A program made the position numbers and the translations under genes. Shown here piece after piece: positions 19,603 through 28,942 of a stretch of 64,000 bases of DNA. The notes beneath the pieces are model-generated. The model was not told where the DNA came from. It saw only the letters and a list, made by a program, of their open reading frames with translations, and did no database searches. Position 1 is the first letter of the stretch; each line of letters opens with the position of its first letter. Source of the stretch: Pseudomonas mosselii (lineage in GTDB: Bacteria > Pseudomonadota > Gammaproteobacteria > Pseudomonadales > Pseudomonadaceae); the NCBI RefSeq assembly GCF_019823065.1, contig NZ_CP081966.1:1705501-1769500 (forward strand), given 5' to 3'.

Positions 19603-19682
19603 CATATACAAGGGAGGCGCGGTTGCCCAGACTGACAACACCCCGGAATGCTCCGCTCCGAACAACCCAATAAGGAACGCGA

Positions 19683-20090
19683 ATGAACGCTGCGACTCTC
19701 ATCACTGCCTACTACGACGCCTTCAACCGCGGTGACCGCGAGGCCATGCTGTCAATGTTGACCGATGACGTCGCGCACGACTTGAACCAGGGCGCTCGTG
19801 AGGTCGGTCGCGAAGCCTTCCGCGCCTTCCTGCAGCGCATGGACCGCTGCTATGGCGAGCAACTGCGCGGGATCGTGGTGATGGTCAGCGCCGACGGCCT
19901 GTGTGCAGGCGCGGAGTACGTGGTGCATGGCGAATACAAGGTCACGGACGACGGGCTGCCGGAAGCCCAGGGCCAGCGCTACGTGCTGCCGGGCGGCGCG
20001 TTCTTCGAGATCCGCGATGGCAAGATCGCTCGTGTCACCAACTACTACAACCTCGGCGACTGGATCGCACAGGTTGGAGGGGACGCCTGA
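19683..20090 (+). CDS. SnoaL/NTF2-like ketosteroid isomerase-related protein
   Basis: A 135-residue single-domain protein of the NTF2-like superfamily: ITAYYDAFNRGDREAMLSML is followed by VAHDLNQ, and GGAFFEIRDGKIARVTNYYN sits at the C-terminus. Members are small barrels used as isomerases, hydrolases or binding proteins. It is the first gene of a three-gene operon with GNAT and nitrilase-family genes, which points to modification of a small nitrogenous compound. The substrate cannot be read from the sequence. Confidence 0.82.
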   Translation: MNAATLITAYYDAFNRGDREAMLSMLTDDVAHDLNQGAREVGREAFRAFLQRMDRCYGEQLRGIVVMVSADGLCAGAEYVVHGEYKVTDDGLPEAQGQRYVLPGGAFFEIRDGKIARVTNYYNLGDWIAQVGGDA

Positions 20091-20091
20091 A

Positions 20092-20700
20092 ATGACCAGC
20101 GACGTGCAGGTGCTGGTTCATCGTGGTCCGGACATTGCCGAATGGTTCGATGCCGTGGCAGGCCTGCGGGCGAGCGTCTTCCGCAGCTTTCCTTACCTGT
20201 ACGAGGGCGACACCGAATACGAGAAGCACTACCTCGCTATGTACGCCCGTTCGGCAGACAGCCTGCTGGTACTCGCGCTCGCTGATGACGTGGTCGTGGG
20301 TGCGTCCACGGGATTGCCGCTCGGCGATGCGGAGCCGGCCTTCCAGGTGCCGTTCGCCGATCGAGGAATCCCGATGGAGGCAGTGTTTTACTGCGGCGAA
20401 TCAGTCCTGCTCCCGGCCTTCCGGGGCCTTGGCCTGGGCCATCGCTTCTTTGACGAACGCGAAGCGCATGCCCGTTCGTTGGGCGGCATGCAGTGGACAT
20501 CGTTCGCGTCGGTGGATCGAGCAGACGACGATCCCCGGCGTCCTTCCAACTACCGCAGTAATGATCCCTTCTGGATCCGTCGTGGCTACGTGCGGCAGTC
20601 GGACATGAAGGTTACGCTGCCCTGGAAACAGGTGGGTGAGCCGAGCGAAACCGAGCAGACGCTCACGATGTGGCTGCGCTCCCTGGAGAACGCGAAATGA
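20092..20700 (+). CDS. GNAT-family N-acetyltransferase
   Basis: A 202-residue acetyltransferase. The acetyl-CoA binding motif is in GESVLLPAFRGLGLGHRFFD (about 103-122), and the C-terminal part contains FWIRRGYVRQ. The ATG at 20092 begins 1 base after the upstream stop, and its own stop overlaps the next start in ATGA, so translation is coupled on both sides. The N-terminal segment VAGLRASVFRSFPYLYEG matches a group of GNAT proteins found beside carbon-nitrogen hydrolases. The acceptor substrate is unknown. Confidence 0.87.
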   Translation: MTSDVQVLVHRGPDIAEWFDAVAGLRASVFRSFPYLYEGDTEYEKHYLAMYARSADSLLVLALADDVVVGASTGLPLGDAEPAFQVPFADRGIPMEAVFYCGESVLLPAFRGLGLGHRFFDEREAHARSLGGMQWTSFASVDRADDDPRRPSNYRSNDPFWIRRGYVRQSDMKVTLPWKQVGEPSETEQTLTMWLRSLENAK

Positions 20701-21587
20701 AAGTAGCAGTTGCGAAATACGCAGTGGGTCAGCCCACGGGCTTCGAGGCATTCGCAGCGCGGCAGCGGCGGGTTCTGGAGGAGGCGAGCCGTGCCGGAGC
20801 GGAACTGGCCGTGTTGCCAGAATATCTGTCCCTCGAACTGGCTGCGATGTTCGAGCCTGGCATCCGCCAGGATTTCAACGCCTCGCTGGCCGCGCTGCAG
20901 GCCTTGCAGCCTGCGTGGCTGGCCCTGTACACCGACCTGGCGCGCGAGCTGCGCATGACCATTCAGGCCGGTACGTTCTTGACCCGGGTTGGACCGGATC
21001 GCTATCGCAACCGGGCGTGGTGGTTTGCGCCGGACGGCACGCGTGACTACCAGGACAAATTGCAGTTGACGGGGTTCGAGAAAGACACTGGCGTCATCGA
21101 GGGGGGCGACGAACTCAAAGTGTTCGACCTGAATGGCGTGCGTGCCGGCATCGCTGTCTGCTACGACAGTGAGTTTCCATTGCCCGTGCGAGCCCAGCGA
21201 GAGGCGGGTGCACGCCTGCTGTTGGTCCCGAGCTGTACGGACACGAGGGCAGGTGCAACCCGGGTTCGTGTGGGCTGCATGGCGCGGGCACTGGAGAACC
21301 GGATGTTCGTCGCACAGGCCGTGACGACCGGAGCTGCTGACTGGAGTCCGGCGCTGGACACGAACACTGGCGAGGCCACGATCTATGCACCCATGGATCG
21401 TGGATTCCCCGAGGATGGCATTCTCGCGACTACTTGCGGCACGCAGACATGGGCGATCGGTGATCTTGACGTTGAAGCACTCGAACGAAACCAAGAACAG
21501 GCCCAGGTTGCGGTCGATCGTGACTGGGACGGACAGATGTTGCCTGCACTGCGGAAAGCTCGACACTCGGGTCATCAGGTCGCCTAG
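20697..21587 (+). CDS. Carbon-nitrogen hydrolase (nitrilase superfamily)
   Basis: A 296-residue amidase/nitrilase-fold enzyme with the Glu-Lys-Cys triad: Glu in LAVLPEYLSLE (about 42), Lys in YQDKLQLTGFE (about 122) and Cys in GIAVCYDSEFP (about 157). It should cleave or form a C-N bond in an amide or nitrile; the substrate is not evident. It overlaps the GNAT gene by ATGA and ends the operon. The downstream 280 bases carry the frm promoter region. Confidence 0.87.
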   Translation: MKVAVAKYAVGQPTGFEAFAARQRRVLEEASRAGAELAVLPEYLSLELAAMFEPGIRQDFNASLAALQALQPAWLALYTDLARELRMTIQAGTFLTRVGPDRYRNRAWWFAPDGTRDYQDKLQLTGFEKDTGVIEGGDELKVFDLNGVRAGIAVCYDSEFPLPVRAQREAGARLLLVPSCTDTRAGATRVRVGCMARALENRMFVAQAVTTGAADWSPALDTNTGEATIYAPMDRGFPEDGILATTCGTQTWAIGDLDVEALERNQEQAQVAVDRDWDGQMLPALRKARHSGHQVA

Positions 21588-21625
21588 CCGGTCTCATCTT
21601 GATAGCTTCAACTCGATGAGTCGGC

Positions 21626-21699
21626 TTAGATAGGTCATATCTATCTGCGCATAGATTTTTCCAGTTTGACCAGTTTTGAACTTGCCCCGATGCTGTCGA
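21626..21699 (+). promoter_or_regulatory. Shared formaldehyde promoter block, copy 2 (frm operon)
   Basis: AGATAG-N7-CTATCT at 21628-21646, 19 bases, TTGACC at 21666-21671, 17 bases, GATGCT at 21689-21694. It is a near match, with all spacings preserved, to the block before fdhA at 12721-12796 on the opposite strand. The predicted transcript starts near 21701 and runs through the FrmR operator before reaching frmR. Confidence 0.75.
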
Positions 21700-21811
21700 T
21701 ACATGCAAGAAATATTCATTGATTTGAATGTTTTGCGCTTCTTGGGAACAAACCTGTACTAGCCTGTAAGAGTGCTCGAAGAGCACAGAATTTGTGGCAA
21801 AGTTCGGCCGC

Positions 21812-21838
21812 ATATACTATGGGGGAGTATTGTATAAT
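21812..21838 (+). promoter_or_regulatory. FrmR operator and -10 element
   Basis: ATACT-ATGGGGG-AGTAT (21814-21830) is a perfect inverted repeat around a G-tract, the typical layout of CsoR/RcnR/FrmR operators. It is followed by TATAAT at 21833-21838. No good -35 is seen at the right spacing. The site lies 32-56 bases before the frmR start. Confidence 0.7.
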
Positions 21839-21869
21839 GCGGCGGTGTACCCAAGTAGAGAGGTGTTCG

Positions 21870-22145
21870 ATGCCACACAGTCCGGAAGAAAAGAAGCAAG
21901 CACTGACGCGCATCCGGCGCATCAAAGGTCAGGTAGCGACTCTTGAGCAAACGCTTGATGCAGGTGCGGAATGCCCTGCAATTCTTCAGCAGCTTGCGGC
22001 CGTTCGTGGGGCAGTCAACGGATTGATGGCAACCGTTCTGGAGAGCTATCTGCGGGAAGAATTTCCCAGTAGCGAAATCAGGAGCGATTCGCAGAACAAG
22101 TCCATTGACGAGACCATCTCTATCGTCCGCTCCTATCTGCGATAG
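21870..22145 (+). CDS. frmR: Formaldehyde-responsive repressor FrmR
   Basis: DUF156/CsoR-RcnR family repressor of 91 residues. Pro2 and Cys35 (in GAECPAIL), the pair that formaldehyde crosslinks in E. coli FrmR, are both present, as is the family segment RIRRIKGQVATLEQTL. Binding of formaldehyde releases DNA and induces the operon (established for the family). The ATG at 21870 is selected over an upstream frame because it places Pro at position 2. It is followed 59 bases later by adhC, in the classic frmRAB order interrupted by extra genes. Confidence 0.93.
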   Translation: MPHSPEEKKQALTRIRRIKGQVATLEQTLDAGAECPAILQQLAAVRGAVNGLMATVLESYLREEFPSSEIRSDSQNKSIDETISIVRSYLR

Positions 22146-22180
22146 AGGCACCAGGGTGCCCTCGGTGAGGGCAAATTTAG

Positions 22181-23314
<1,134 letters not shown>

Positions 23315-23357
23315 TCACTCACTATCCATTCAACACCAACCACCAAGGAAATTAACC

Positions 23358-23756
23358 ATGTCCAATCCTGTCATTTCCGGCGACGGCATCTTCTCGCACG
23401 TCTTCATCGGCGCCGCCGACGTCCAGAAGTCGGCCGCGTTCTATGACGCCGCTCTGGGTGCTCTCGGCATCAAGAACCTCGGTCCTTTCGGCAACGGATG
23501 GGTGCTTTTCGGTCGCGAAAAGCCGGCTTTCATCATCGCCCGTCCGGGCAATGGTGAAGCGCCTTCCAGCAACGGCGTGACGGTCGGCTTTGCGGCCGCC
23601 ACTCCCGCCGAAGTGGATGCCTTCCACGCCGCCGGCCTTGCCGCAGGCGGCACCGACGAGGGCCAGCCTGGCCCGCGTGGCCACCTGCCGGGTGCCTATG
23701 CGGCCTACCTGCGTGATCCGGCGGGCAACAAGGTTTGCTCGTACACCTTCGTCTGA
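23358..23756 (+). CDS. VOC-superfamily (glyoxalase-like) protein
   Basis: A 132-residue vicinal-oxygen-chelate protein with paired beta-alpha-beta-beta-beta modules: FSHVFIGAADVQKSAAFYDA, then PAEVDAFHAAGLAAGG and GAYAAYLRDPAGNKVCSYTF. The metal-ligand pattern (His near the start, Glu missing in the final strand) is incomplete, so glyoxalase activity is unproven. Its place directly after adhC suggests a role with glutathione-bound aldehydes. Confidence 0.83.
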   Translation: MSNPVISGDGIFSHVFIGAADVQKSAAFYDAALGALGIKNLGPFGNGWVLFGREKPAFIIARPGNGEAPSSNGVTVGFAAATPAEVDAFHAAGLAAGGTDEGQPGPRGHLPGAYAAYLRDPAGNKVCSYTFV

Positions 23757-23857
23757 AAGCTAGGAAGCTGAGGGCGTTCTGAAAGGGCCAGCACAAGCCT
23801 CTACACGGCGAGCCTATTAGACGGACCGTGTAGAGCGGTGCCCGCTCATGAAGATCG

Positions 23858-23892
23858 GCCCGCAGCCATGTGCGAAACGCATGGCTGCGGGC
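23858..23892 (+). terminator. Strong hairpin between VOC and DUF3422 genes
   Basis: GCCCGCAGCCATG...CATGGCTGCGGGC forms a perfect 13-bp stem with a 9-base loop. It is followed only by ATTTGCTTTG, so it may attenuate or process the frm transcript rather than end it fully. Confidence 0.5.
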
Positions 23893-23938
23893 ATTTGCTT
23901 TGAAGCGTGTTTTTCAACCAAGAAGAAATGAGGTCGTT

Positions 23939-25273
23939 ATGAAAGAGCCGGCCAACATCAATACGACGACCGTACAACCCACCCCGACCGCCACCGTGTA
24001 CGGCATGCCGGCCTATACCGATCGTGCTGCCGCCGTGGGTGAAGTGCACGCGCGCCCGCATCTCTTGATTCAGGCCCCCCGCGGCATATTGCAGCTCGCT
24101 TTCATGACCGAAGGCGACCAGGCCAGGGATCAGATGGCGATGAGCGAGTTGTCTCATCGCTTCGGCGTTGCCGAACCCGACCATACTACGCCGCTCCACG
24201 GCGTGACATGGGATGAAGGAGACCTGCACTGCGAAAAGCACACCGAGTTCTCGACGTATCTCTGGTGCGCTTCGCTGGATTCCGAGACGGGAGAGCCGTG
24301 CGGCGAAAATCCGTTCAAGCATGGATTTGTTCCTCCCGGCCCGGTCGTATCCGGCATCCGTTTGAGACTTCTTCCGTGGACGCCGGAAACGGAGAAGGAG
24401 GTCGATCGCTTCGATCCTGCCAGCCTGTGCTACTCGCTGGTGGAGAACGGCTCTGCCGCCATCCTGACCGACTTTCGACAGGATGAGGATGGCCTGACGC
24501 AGATCCTCGTCCTGGCCCGCGATTTGACCCCGGCGCGGGCGGGTGCGCTGGCTCAACGTCTGCTGGAGATCGAGACTTACCGCACCTTGGCGTTGCTGTC
24601 CCTGCCGTTGACACGATCGATGACGTCGGAACTGCGACGCATGGAGTCGCGCCTTGCGGCGATCACCGACGAGATGTGTACGAGCTTGGTGGAACGGCGC
24701 GACAGCGACGTGCTGCTGTCCGAATTGACCGGCCTGGCTGCCGAGCTGGAAGCTGGCGTTGCGGCGAATCTCTATCGCTTCGGCGCCAGCCGTGCCTACT
24801 ACGAGATCGTCGAGGAAAGGCTGGCAGCGCTTTCGGAAGAGGCCGTATCCGGGTACTGCACCTGGGCGGATTTCCTGCAGCGTCGCATCGCTCCCGCCAT
24901 GCGGACATGCCAATCCGTAAAGGAGCGCCAGACCAAGCTCTCCGACAAGCTGACCCGGGCCATCGCGTTGCTGCGTTCCTGGATCGACGTCGAGCTTGAA
25001 CGCCAGAACCGCGATCTGCTTGCGTCGATGAACAACCGGGCCAAGATGCAATTGCGCCTTCAGCAAACCGTCGAAGGCCTGTCGGTCGCGGCAATTTCTT
25101 ATTACGTCGTGAGTCTTCTCGGCTATTTGCTCAAGGGCATTCCGATGGTTCACGACAGCGTGGCGCCGGTGATGGCGGTTCTGGTGCCTGCGGTGATGCT
25201 GACGATCTGGTGGATCGTGCGCAGGATCAGACACGCCCACGGCGACACGGCAGCGGAAGAGAAATCTTCCTGA
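23939..25273 (+). CDS. DUF3422 family membrane protein
   Basis: A 444-residue protein of the DUF3422 family. The N-terminal part contains the family segment VGEVHARPHLLI and an LHGVTWDEGDLHCEKHTEFST stretch. The middle (about 220-370) is helical/coiled coil, and two membrane helices near the C-terminus (ISYYVVSLLGYLLKGI and APVMAVLVPAVMLTIWWIV) anchor it. The function is unknown. The same family appears in some other formaldehyde-resistance clusters as I recall, and here it lies between adhC and frmB. The ATG at 23939 is preceded by GAAATGAGG; an upstream in-frame ATG at 23870 would fall in the hairpin. Confidence 0.85.
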   Translation: MKEPANINTTTVQPTPTATVYGMPAYTDRAAAVGEVHARPHLLIQAPRGILQLAFMTEGDQARDQMAMSELSHRFGVAEPDHTTPLHGVTWDEGDLHCEKHTEFSTYLWCASLDSETGEPCGENPFKHGFVPPGPVVSGIRLRLLPWTPETEKEVDRFDPASLCYSLVENGSAAILTDFRQDEDGLTQILVLARDLTPARAGALAQRLLEIETYRTLALLSLPLTRSMTSELRRMESRLAAITDEMCTSLVERRDSDVLLSELTGLAAELEAGVAANLYRFGASRAYYEIVEERLAALSEEAVSGYCTWADFLQRRIAPAMRTCQSVKERQTKLSDKLTRAIALLRSWIDVELERQNRDLLASMNNRAKMQLRLQQTVEGLSVAAISYYVVSLLGYLLKGIPMVHDSVAPVMAVLVPAVMLTIWWIVRRIRHAHGDTAAEEKSS

Positions 25274-25331
25274 CGAGCTGCCGTCCTGGCGCGCGAGAGC
25301 TGCGCCGTTCCTTTGAACATAGGAGAACACC

Positions 25332-26162
25332 ATGGAACGCATCGAACATCACGCCAGCTTTGATGGTTGGCAGGACGTTTATCAGCATGAATCCACGACG
25401 CTCGGTTGCACGATGAAAGTCGGCGTCTATCTGCCTCCGCAGGCACAGCACGGCAAGGTGCCGGTGCTGTACTGGCTTTCAGGCCTCACCTGCACCGAGC
25501 AGAACTTCATCACCAAGTCCGCCGTCCAGCGCTACGCAGCCGAACATGGCATTGCCGTCGTCGCGCCCGATAGCAGCGCTCGCGGCGAAGGCGTTGCCGA
25601 CGATCCCGCCTATGACCTCGGACAGGGGGCAGGTTTCTACGTCAACGCCACGCAGGAACCCTGGGCTGCGAATCATCGGATGTATGACTACGTGGTGCAG
25701 GAACTACCGGCGCTGATCGAGGCCCACTTTCCCGTGACAGCGGAGCGGAGCATCAGCGGCCATTCCATGGGGGGACACGGTGCTCTGGTCATCGCCCTGC
25801 GCAACCCGGGCCGTTATCGAAGCGTCTCGGCCTTCTCGCCCATCGTCGCGCCCACCCAGGTTCCCTGGGGACACAAGGCCTTCGAGGCGTACCTGGGCAG
25901 CGACCGGGAGGCGTGGAAGCAGTACGACACCGTGGAGCTGATTCGCACCGTGCAGGAGCGTCTGCCGCTGCTGGTGGATCAGGGTTTGGGCGACGAGTTC
26001 CTGGAGAGTCAGCTTCAGCCCGATCTGCTGCGCAAGGCCTGCGACGAGACGGGGCACCCGCTCACGTTGAATCTGCGCCCAGGCTACGACCACAGCTACT
26101 ACTTCATTGCCAGTTTCATTGGCGAGCATATGGCACACCACGCATCGGCGCTGAAACGCTGA
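25332..26162 (+). CDS. frmB: S-formylglutathione hydrolase
   Basis: Esterase-D family alpha/beta hydrolase of 276 residues that hydrolyses S-formylglutathione to formate and glutathione, completing the glutathione pathway. Ser145 lies in the nucleophile elbow SGHSMGGHGAL, with Asp221 in GLGDEF and His254 in YDHSYYF. The oxyanion region SGLTCTEQNF is also conserved. AGGAG lies just upstream of the ATG. No formate dehydrogenase is seen in the window, so formate must be handled by the chromosome or exported. Confidence 0.94.
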   Translation: MERIEHHASFDGWQDVYQHESTTLGCTMKVGVYLPPQAQHGKVPVLYWLSGLTCTEQNFITKSAVQRYAAEHGIAVVAPDSSARGEGVADDPAYDLGQGAGFYVNATQEPWAANHRMYDYVVQELPALIEAHFPVTAERSISGHSMGGHGALVIALRNPGRYRSVSAFSPIVAPTQVPWGHKAFEAYLGSDREAWKQYDTVELIRTVQERLPLLVDQGLGDEFLESQLQPDLLRKACDETGHPLTLNLRPGYDHSYYFIASFIGEHMAHHASALKR

Positions 26163-26180
26163 GAGAGAGGAGATCAGGTC

Positions 26181-27488
26181 ATGACAAAGACCTCCAAAAA
26201 CCGACATCACGTCGTCATTATCGGAGCGGGCTTCGGCGGGATCGAGGTTGCCAACCAGCTTGCTGGTGCCGAGGTCGATGTGACGATCATCGACCGGCGC
26301 AATCATCACCTGTTCCAGCCGCTGCTTTACCAGGTCGCAGGGGCATCTCTCTCGACATCCGAGATCGCCTGGCCTATTCGCTATCTATTCCGAAATCGCC
26401 CGGAAGTGAACACCTTGATGGCGGAAGTGGAAGGTATCGACCAGGACGCGCGTCAGGTCATTCTCAACAATGGCTCGCGCCAAACCTACGACACGCTCGT
26501 ACTCGCGACAGGTGCTACCCATGCCTATTTCGGACACGACGAATGGGGGGCTTTCGCGCCGGGGTTGAAGACGCTGGAAGATGCCACGACCATTCGAGGC
26601 CGAATCCTCGCGGCTTTCGAGGAGGCCGAGCGCACGAGCGATCCTCAGCAGCGTGCCGCGCTGCAGACGTTCGTCATCATCGGTGGTGGTCCCACCGGGG
26701 TTGAATTGGCCGGGACCATCGCCGAGCTTGCACGAGACACGCTGGCGCGTGACTTCCGCTCGATCGACCCGAGCACGTCCCGGGTTGTACTGATCGAGGC
26801 GGGCCCGCGTCTGTTGTCCGTCTTTCCAGAGGATCTTTCGGCCTATACGCGCCAGGCACTCGAAAAGCTCGGGGTCGAGGTCGTGCTGGGTACGCCGGTC
26901 ACCGAATGCTCGGCCGACGGCGTGGTGTATGGCGGCAAGCCTCTTTCGGCCAAGACCATCGTTTGGGCCGCCGGCGTCCAGGCGTCTCCCGCGGCTCGCT
27001 GGTTGGGTGCTGCGTCTGATCGTGCGGGTCGAGTGGTCGTTGGTCCCGACCTGACGGTGGCCGGTCGCCCGGAGGTCTTCGCCATCGGCGATACCGCCTC
27101 GTGCACCATGGCTGATGGGAAGCCCGTACCGGGCATCGCCCCCGCCGCCAAACAGCAAGGCAAGTACGTCGCCAACCTCATTGGACGGCGTTTGAAAGGC
27201 AAGCCCGCTGACGGGCCTTTCAAATACCGGCATCAGGGGAACCTGGCCACCATCGGCCGCAGCCTGGCCGTAATTGACATGGGGCGGGTTAAGCTGCGTG
27301 GAGCCTTTGCGTGGTGGATCTGGAAGCTCGCGCATATCTACTTTCTGATCGGTACGCGAAATCGTCTCAGCGTCGCGTTGAGCTGGGTATGGAACCATAG
27401 CATCGGCTACCGCGGCTCTCGCATCATCATGCATGCGATTAGCGACAAAGAGCCCACGGCGTTGGATAAATCCGGCTCTCTGGATTGA
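26181..27488 (+). CDS. NADH dehydrogenase, type II-like FAD oxidoreductase
   Basis: A 435-residue flavoprotein with two Rossmann motifs: FAD site VVIIGAGFGGIEVANQLAG (about 11-29) and NADH site FVIIGGGPTGVELAGTIAEL (about 163-182). EVFAIGDTA near 298 and the C-terminal amphipathic/membrane segment WWIWKLAHIYFLIGTRNR are typical of NDH-2. NDH-2 passes electrons from NADH to quinone without pumping protons. In this operon it could re-oxidise the NADH made by AdhC and FdhA; this is inference. It follows frmB by 18 bases. Confidence 0.87.
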   Translation: MTKTSKNRHHVVIIGAGFGGIEVANQLAGAEVDVTIIDRRNHHLFQPLLYQVAGASLSTSEIAWPIRYLFRNRPEVNTLMAEVEGIDQDARQVILNNGSRQTYDTLVLATGATHAYFGHDEWGAFAPGLKTLEDATTIRGRILAAFEEAERTSDPQQRAALQTFVIIGGGPTGVELAGTIAELARDTLARDFRSIDPSTSRVVLIEAGPRLLSVFPEDLSAYTRQALEKLGVEVVLGTPVTECSADGVVYGGKPLSAKTIVWAAGVQASPAARWLGAASDRAGRVVVGPDLTVAGRPEVFAIGDTASCTMADGKPVPGIAPAAKQQGKYVANLIGRRLKGKPADGPFKYRHQGNLATIGRSLAVIDMGRVKLRGAFAWWIWKLAHIYFLIGTRNRLSVALSWVWNHSIGYRGSRIIMHAISDKEPTALDKSGSLD

Positions 27489-27539
27489 GGTGCACACCTT
27501 ATCGGAACGTCAACTATCAGAAATACCAGGGAGAGGAAC

Positions 27540-28853
27540 TTGACCGATCTATTCACGACAAAGCCCAAGCCTCCCTTGGCCGAACTCCTGCGGCCCAAGA
27601 CGCTGGATGAATTCGTCGGGCAACGGCACTTGCTCGGCCCCGGCAAGCCGCTTCGTCTCGCGTTCGAGGCGGGCAAGTTGCACTCGTTCATCCTCTGGGG
27701 GCCGCCAGGCGTGGGCAAGACCACCCTGGGGCGCCTGGCCGCCAGTGCGACCGACAGCCGATTCATCGCCATCTCGGCCGTGCTTGCCGGGGTGAAGGAC
27801 ATCCGGCAAGCCATCGACGAGGCCCAGGCAGAACTGGGCAACCATGGTCGATCGACGGTGCTTTTCGTCGATGAGATCCATCGCTTCAACAAGGCGCAGC
27901 AGGATGCCCTACTGCCCCATGTCGAGTCGGGGCTCCTGACCCTGGTGGGGGGAACGACCGAGCATCCGGGGCTGGCGGTCAATTCCGCTCTGCTCTCACG
28001 CGCGCAGGTCTATACCCTCGAACCGCTGTCCGGCGACGAACTGAACCAGCTCTACGAACGCGCACTGCCGCATCTCCAGGGCGTCACGTTGGACGCGGAC
28101 GCGCTGGATCTGCTCAAGGGCTTTGCCGATGGCGATGGCAGGCGCTTCCTCAATCTGCTTGAGCAGGTGACGAATGCTGCGTCGGGCGCGGGCAAGGCCG
28201 TGGTCGATGGCGAGTTTGCCAAACTGTCCACCAGCCCATCACTGCGCAGGTTCGACAAGGGCGGCGACGAGTTCTACTGGCAGCTCTCCGCCTTCCACAA
28301 GTCGCTGCGGGGCTCCGACCCCGACGCGGCCCTGTACTGGCTGGCCCGCATCCTCGACGGCAGCGGCGACGTCAGCCAGGTGACGCGCCGCATGATCGTG
28401 GTGGCCAGCGAAGACATCGGCAATGCCGACCCGCAGGCGCTGCAACTGGCGCTCAATGCCGCGCTGGCTTATGAGAGGCTGGGTTCCCCCGAAGGCGAAA
28501 TACCGATTGCCCACGCGGCGACCTACCTTGCTGCCGCCCCCAAGTCGAACGCTGCCTATGCCGCCTGGAACAAGGCGAAGGCCTTCGTCAAGAACAGCGG
28601 CTCCCTGCCTGTGCCTCTCCATCTTCGCAATGCGCCGACGAAGCTGATGCAGCAGATGGGGTATCACGAAGGCTACCGCTATGCCCATGACGAGCCCAAC
28701 GGCTATGCCGCTGGGCAAAGCTACTTTCCCGAGGGCGTGGCGCGGCCGGGCTGGTATCAGCCAACGGACAGAGGTGTTGAGCGCAGGCTGGGAGAAAGGC
28801 TTACTTGGCTGCGCTCGCTGGATGATGGGACGCTGCCAGAGGCGGACGCCTGA
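27540..28853 (+). CDS. rarA: RarA/MgsA-type AAA+ recombination factor
   Basis: Clamp-loader-like AAA+ ATPase of 437 residues with TTG start at 27540 (MTDLFTTKPKPPLAELLRPK) preceded by GGGAGAGG. Walker A WGPPGVGKTTLGRLA (about 58-72), Walker B VLFVDEIHRFNKAQQD, and the C-terminal tetramerisation region with ARSSNAAY-type segment (PKSNAAYAAWNKAKAFV). RarA acts at stalled replication forks. As mobile cargo with uvrA-like and uvrB genes it fits tolerance of DNA-protein crosslinks. The host should have its own copy. Confidence 0.92.
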   Translation: MTDLFTTKPKPPLAELLRPKTLDEFVGQRHLLGPGKPLRLAFEAGKLHSFILWGPPGVGKTTLGRLAASATDSRFIAISAVLAGVKDIRQAIDEAQAELGNHGRSTVLFVDEIHRFNKAQQDALLPHVESGLLTLVGGTTEHPGLAVNSALLSRAQVYTLEPLSGDELNQLYERALPHLQGVTLDADALDLLKGFADGDGRRFLNLLEQVTNAASGAGKAVVDGEFAKLSTSPSLRRFDKGGDEFYWQLSAFHKSLRGSDPDAALYWLARILDGSGDVSQVTRRMIVVASEDIGNADPQALQLALNAALAYERLGSPEGEIPIAHAATYLAAAPKSNAAYAAWNKAKAFVKNSGSLPVPLHLRNAPTKLMQQMGYHEGYRYAHDEPNGYAAGQSYFPEGVARPGWYQPTDRGVERRLGERLTWLRSLDDGTLPEADA

Positions 28854-28888
28854 CCGGTCGCCTCCGAAACCGGCTCATCGCGACTTCA

Positions 28889-28942
28889 CGAACTACAGGA
28901 ACAGGATAAGAACATGTCAGCCACTTCTTTCGGTGCATCCTC
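28889..28942 (+). repeat. Leader repeat A (nhaA-dsbA start)
   Basis: CGAACTAC, AGGATAAGAACATG and the following codons to TTCTTTCGG and ATCCTC recur at 30786-30833 before the uvrA-like gene. Copy A has an extra AGGAAC. The repeat covers the ribosome site, start codon and first ten codons. Confidence 0.8.
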
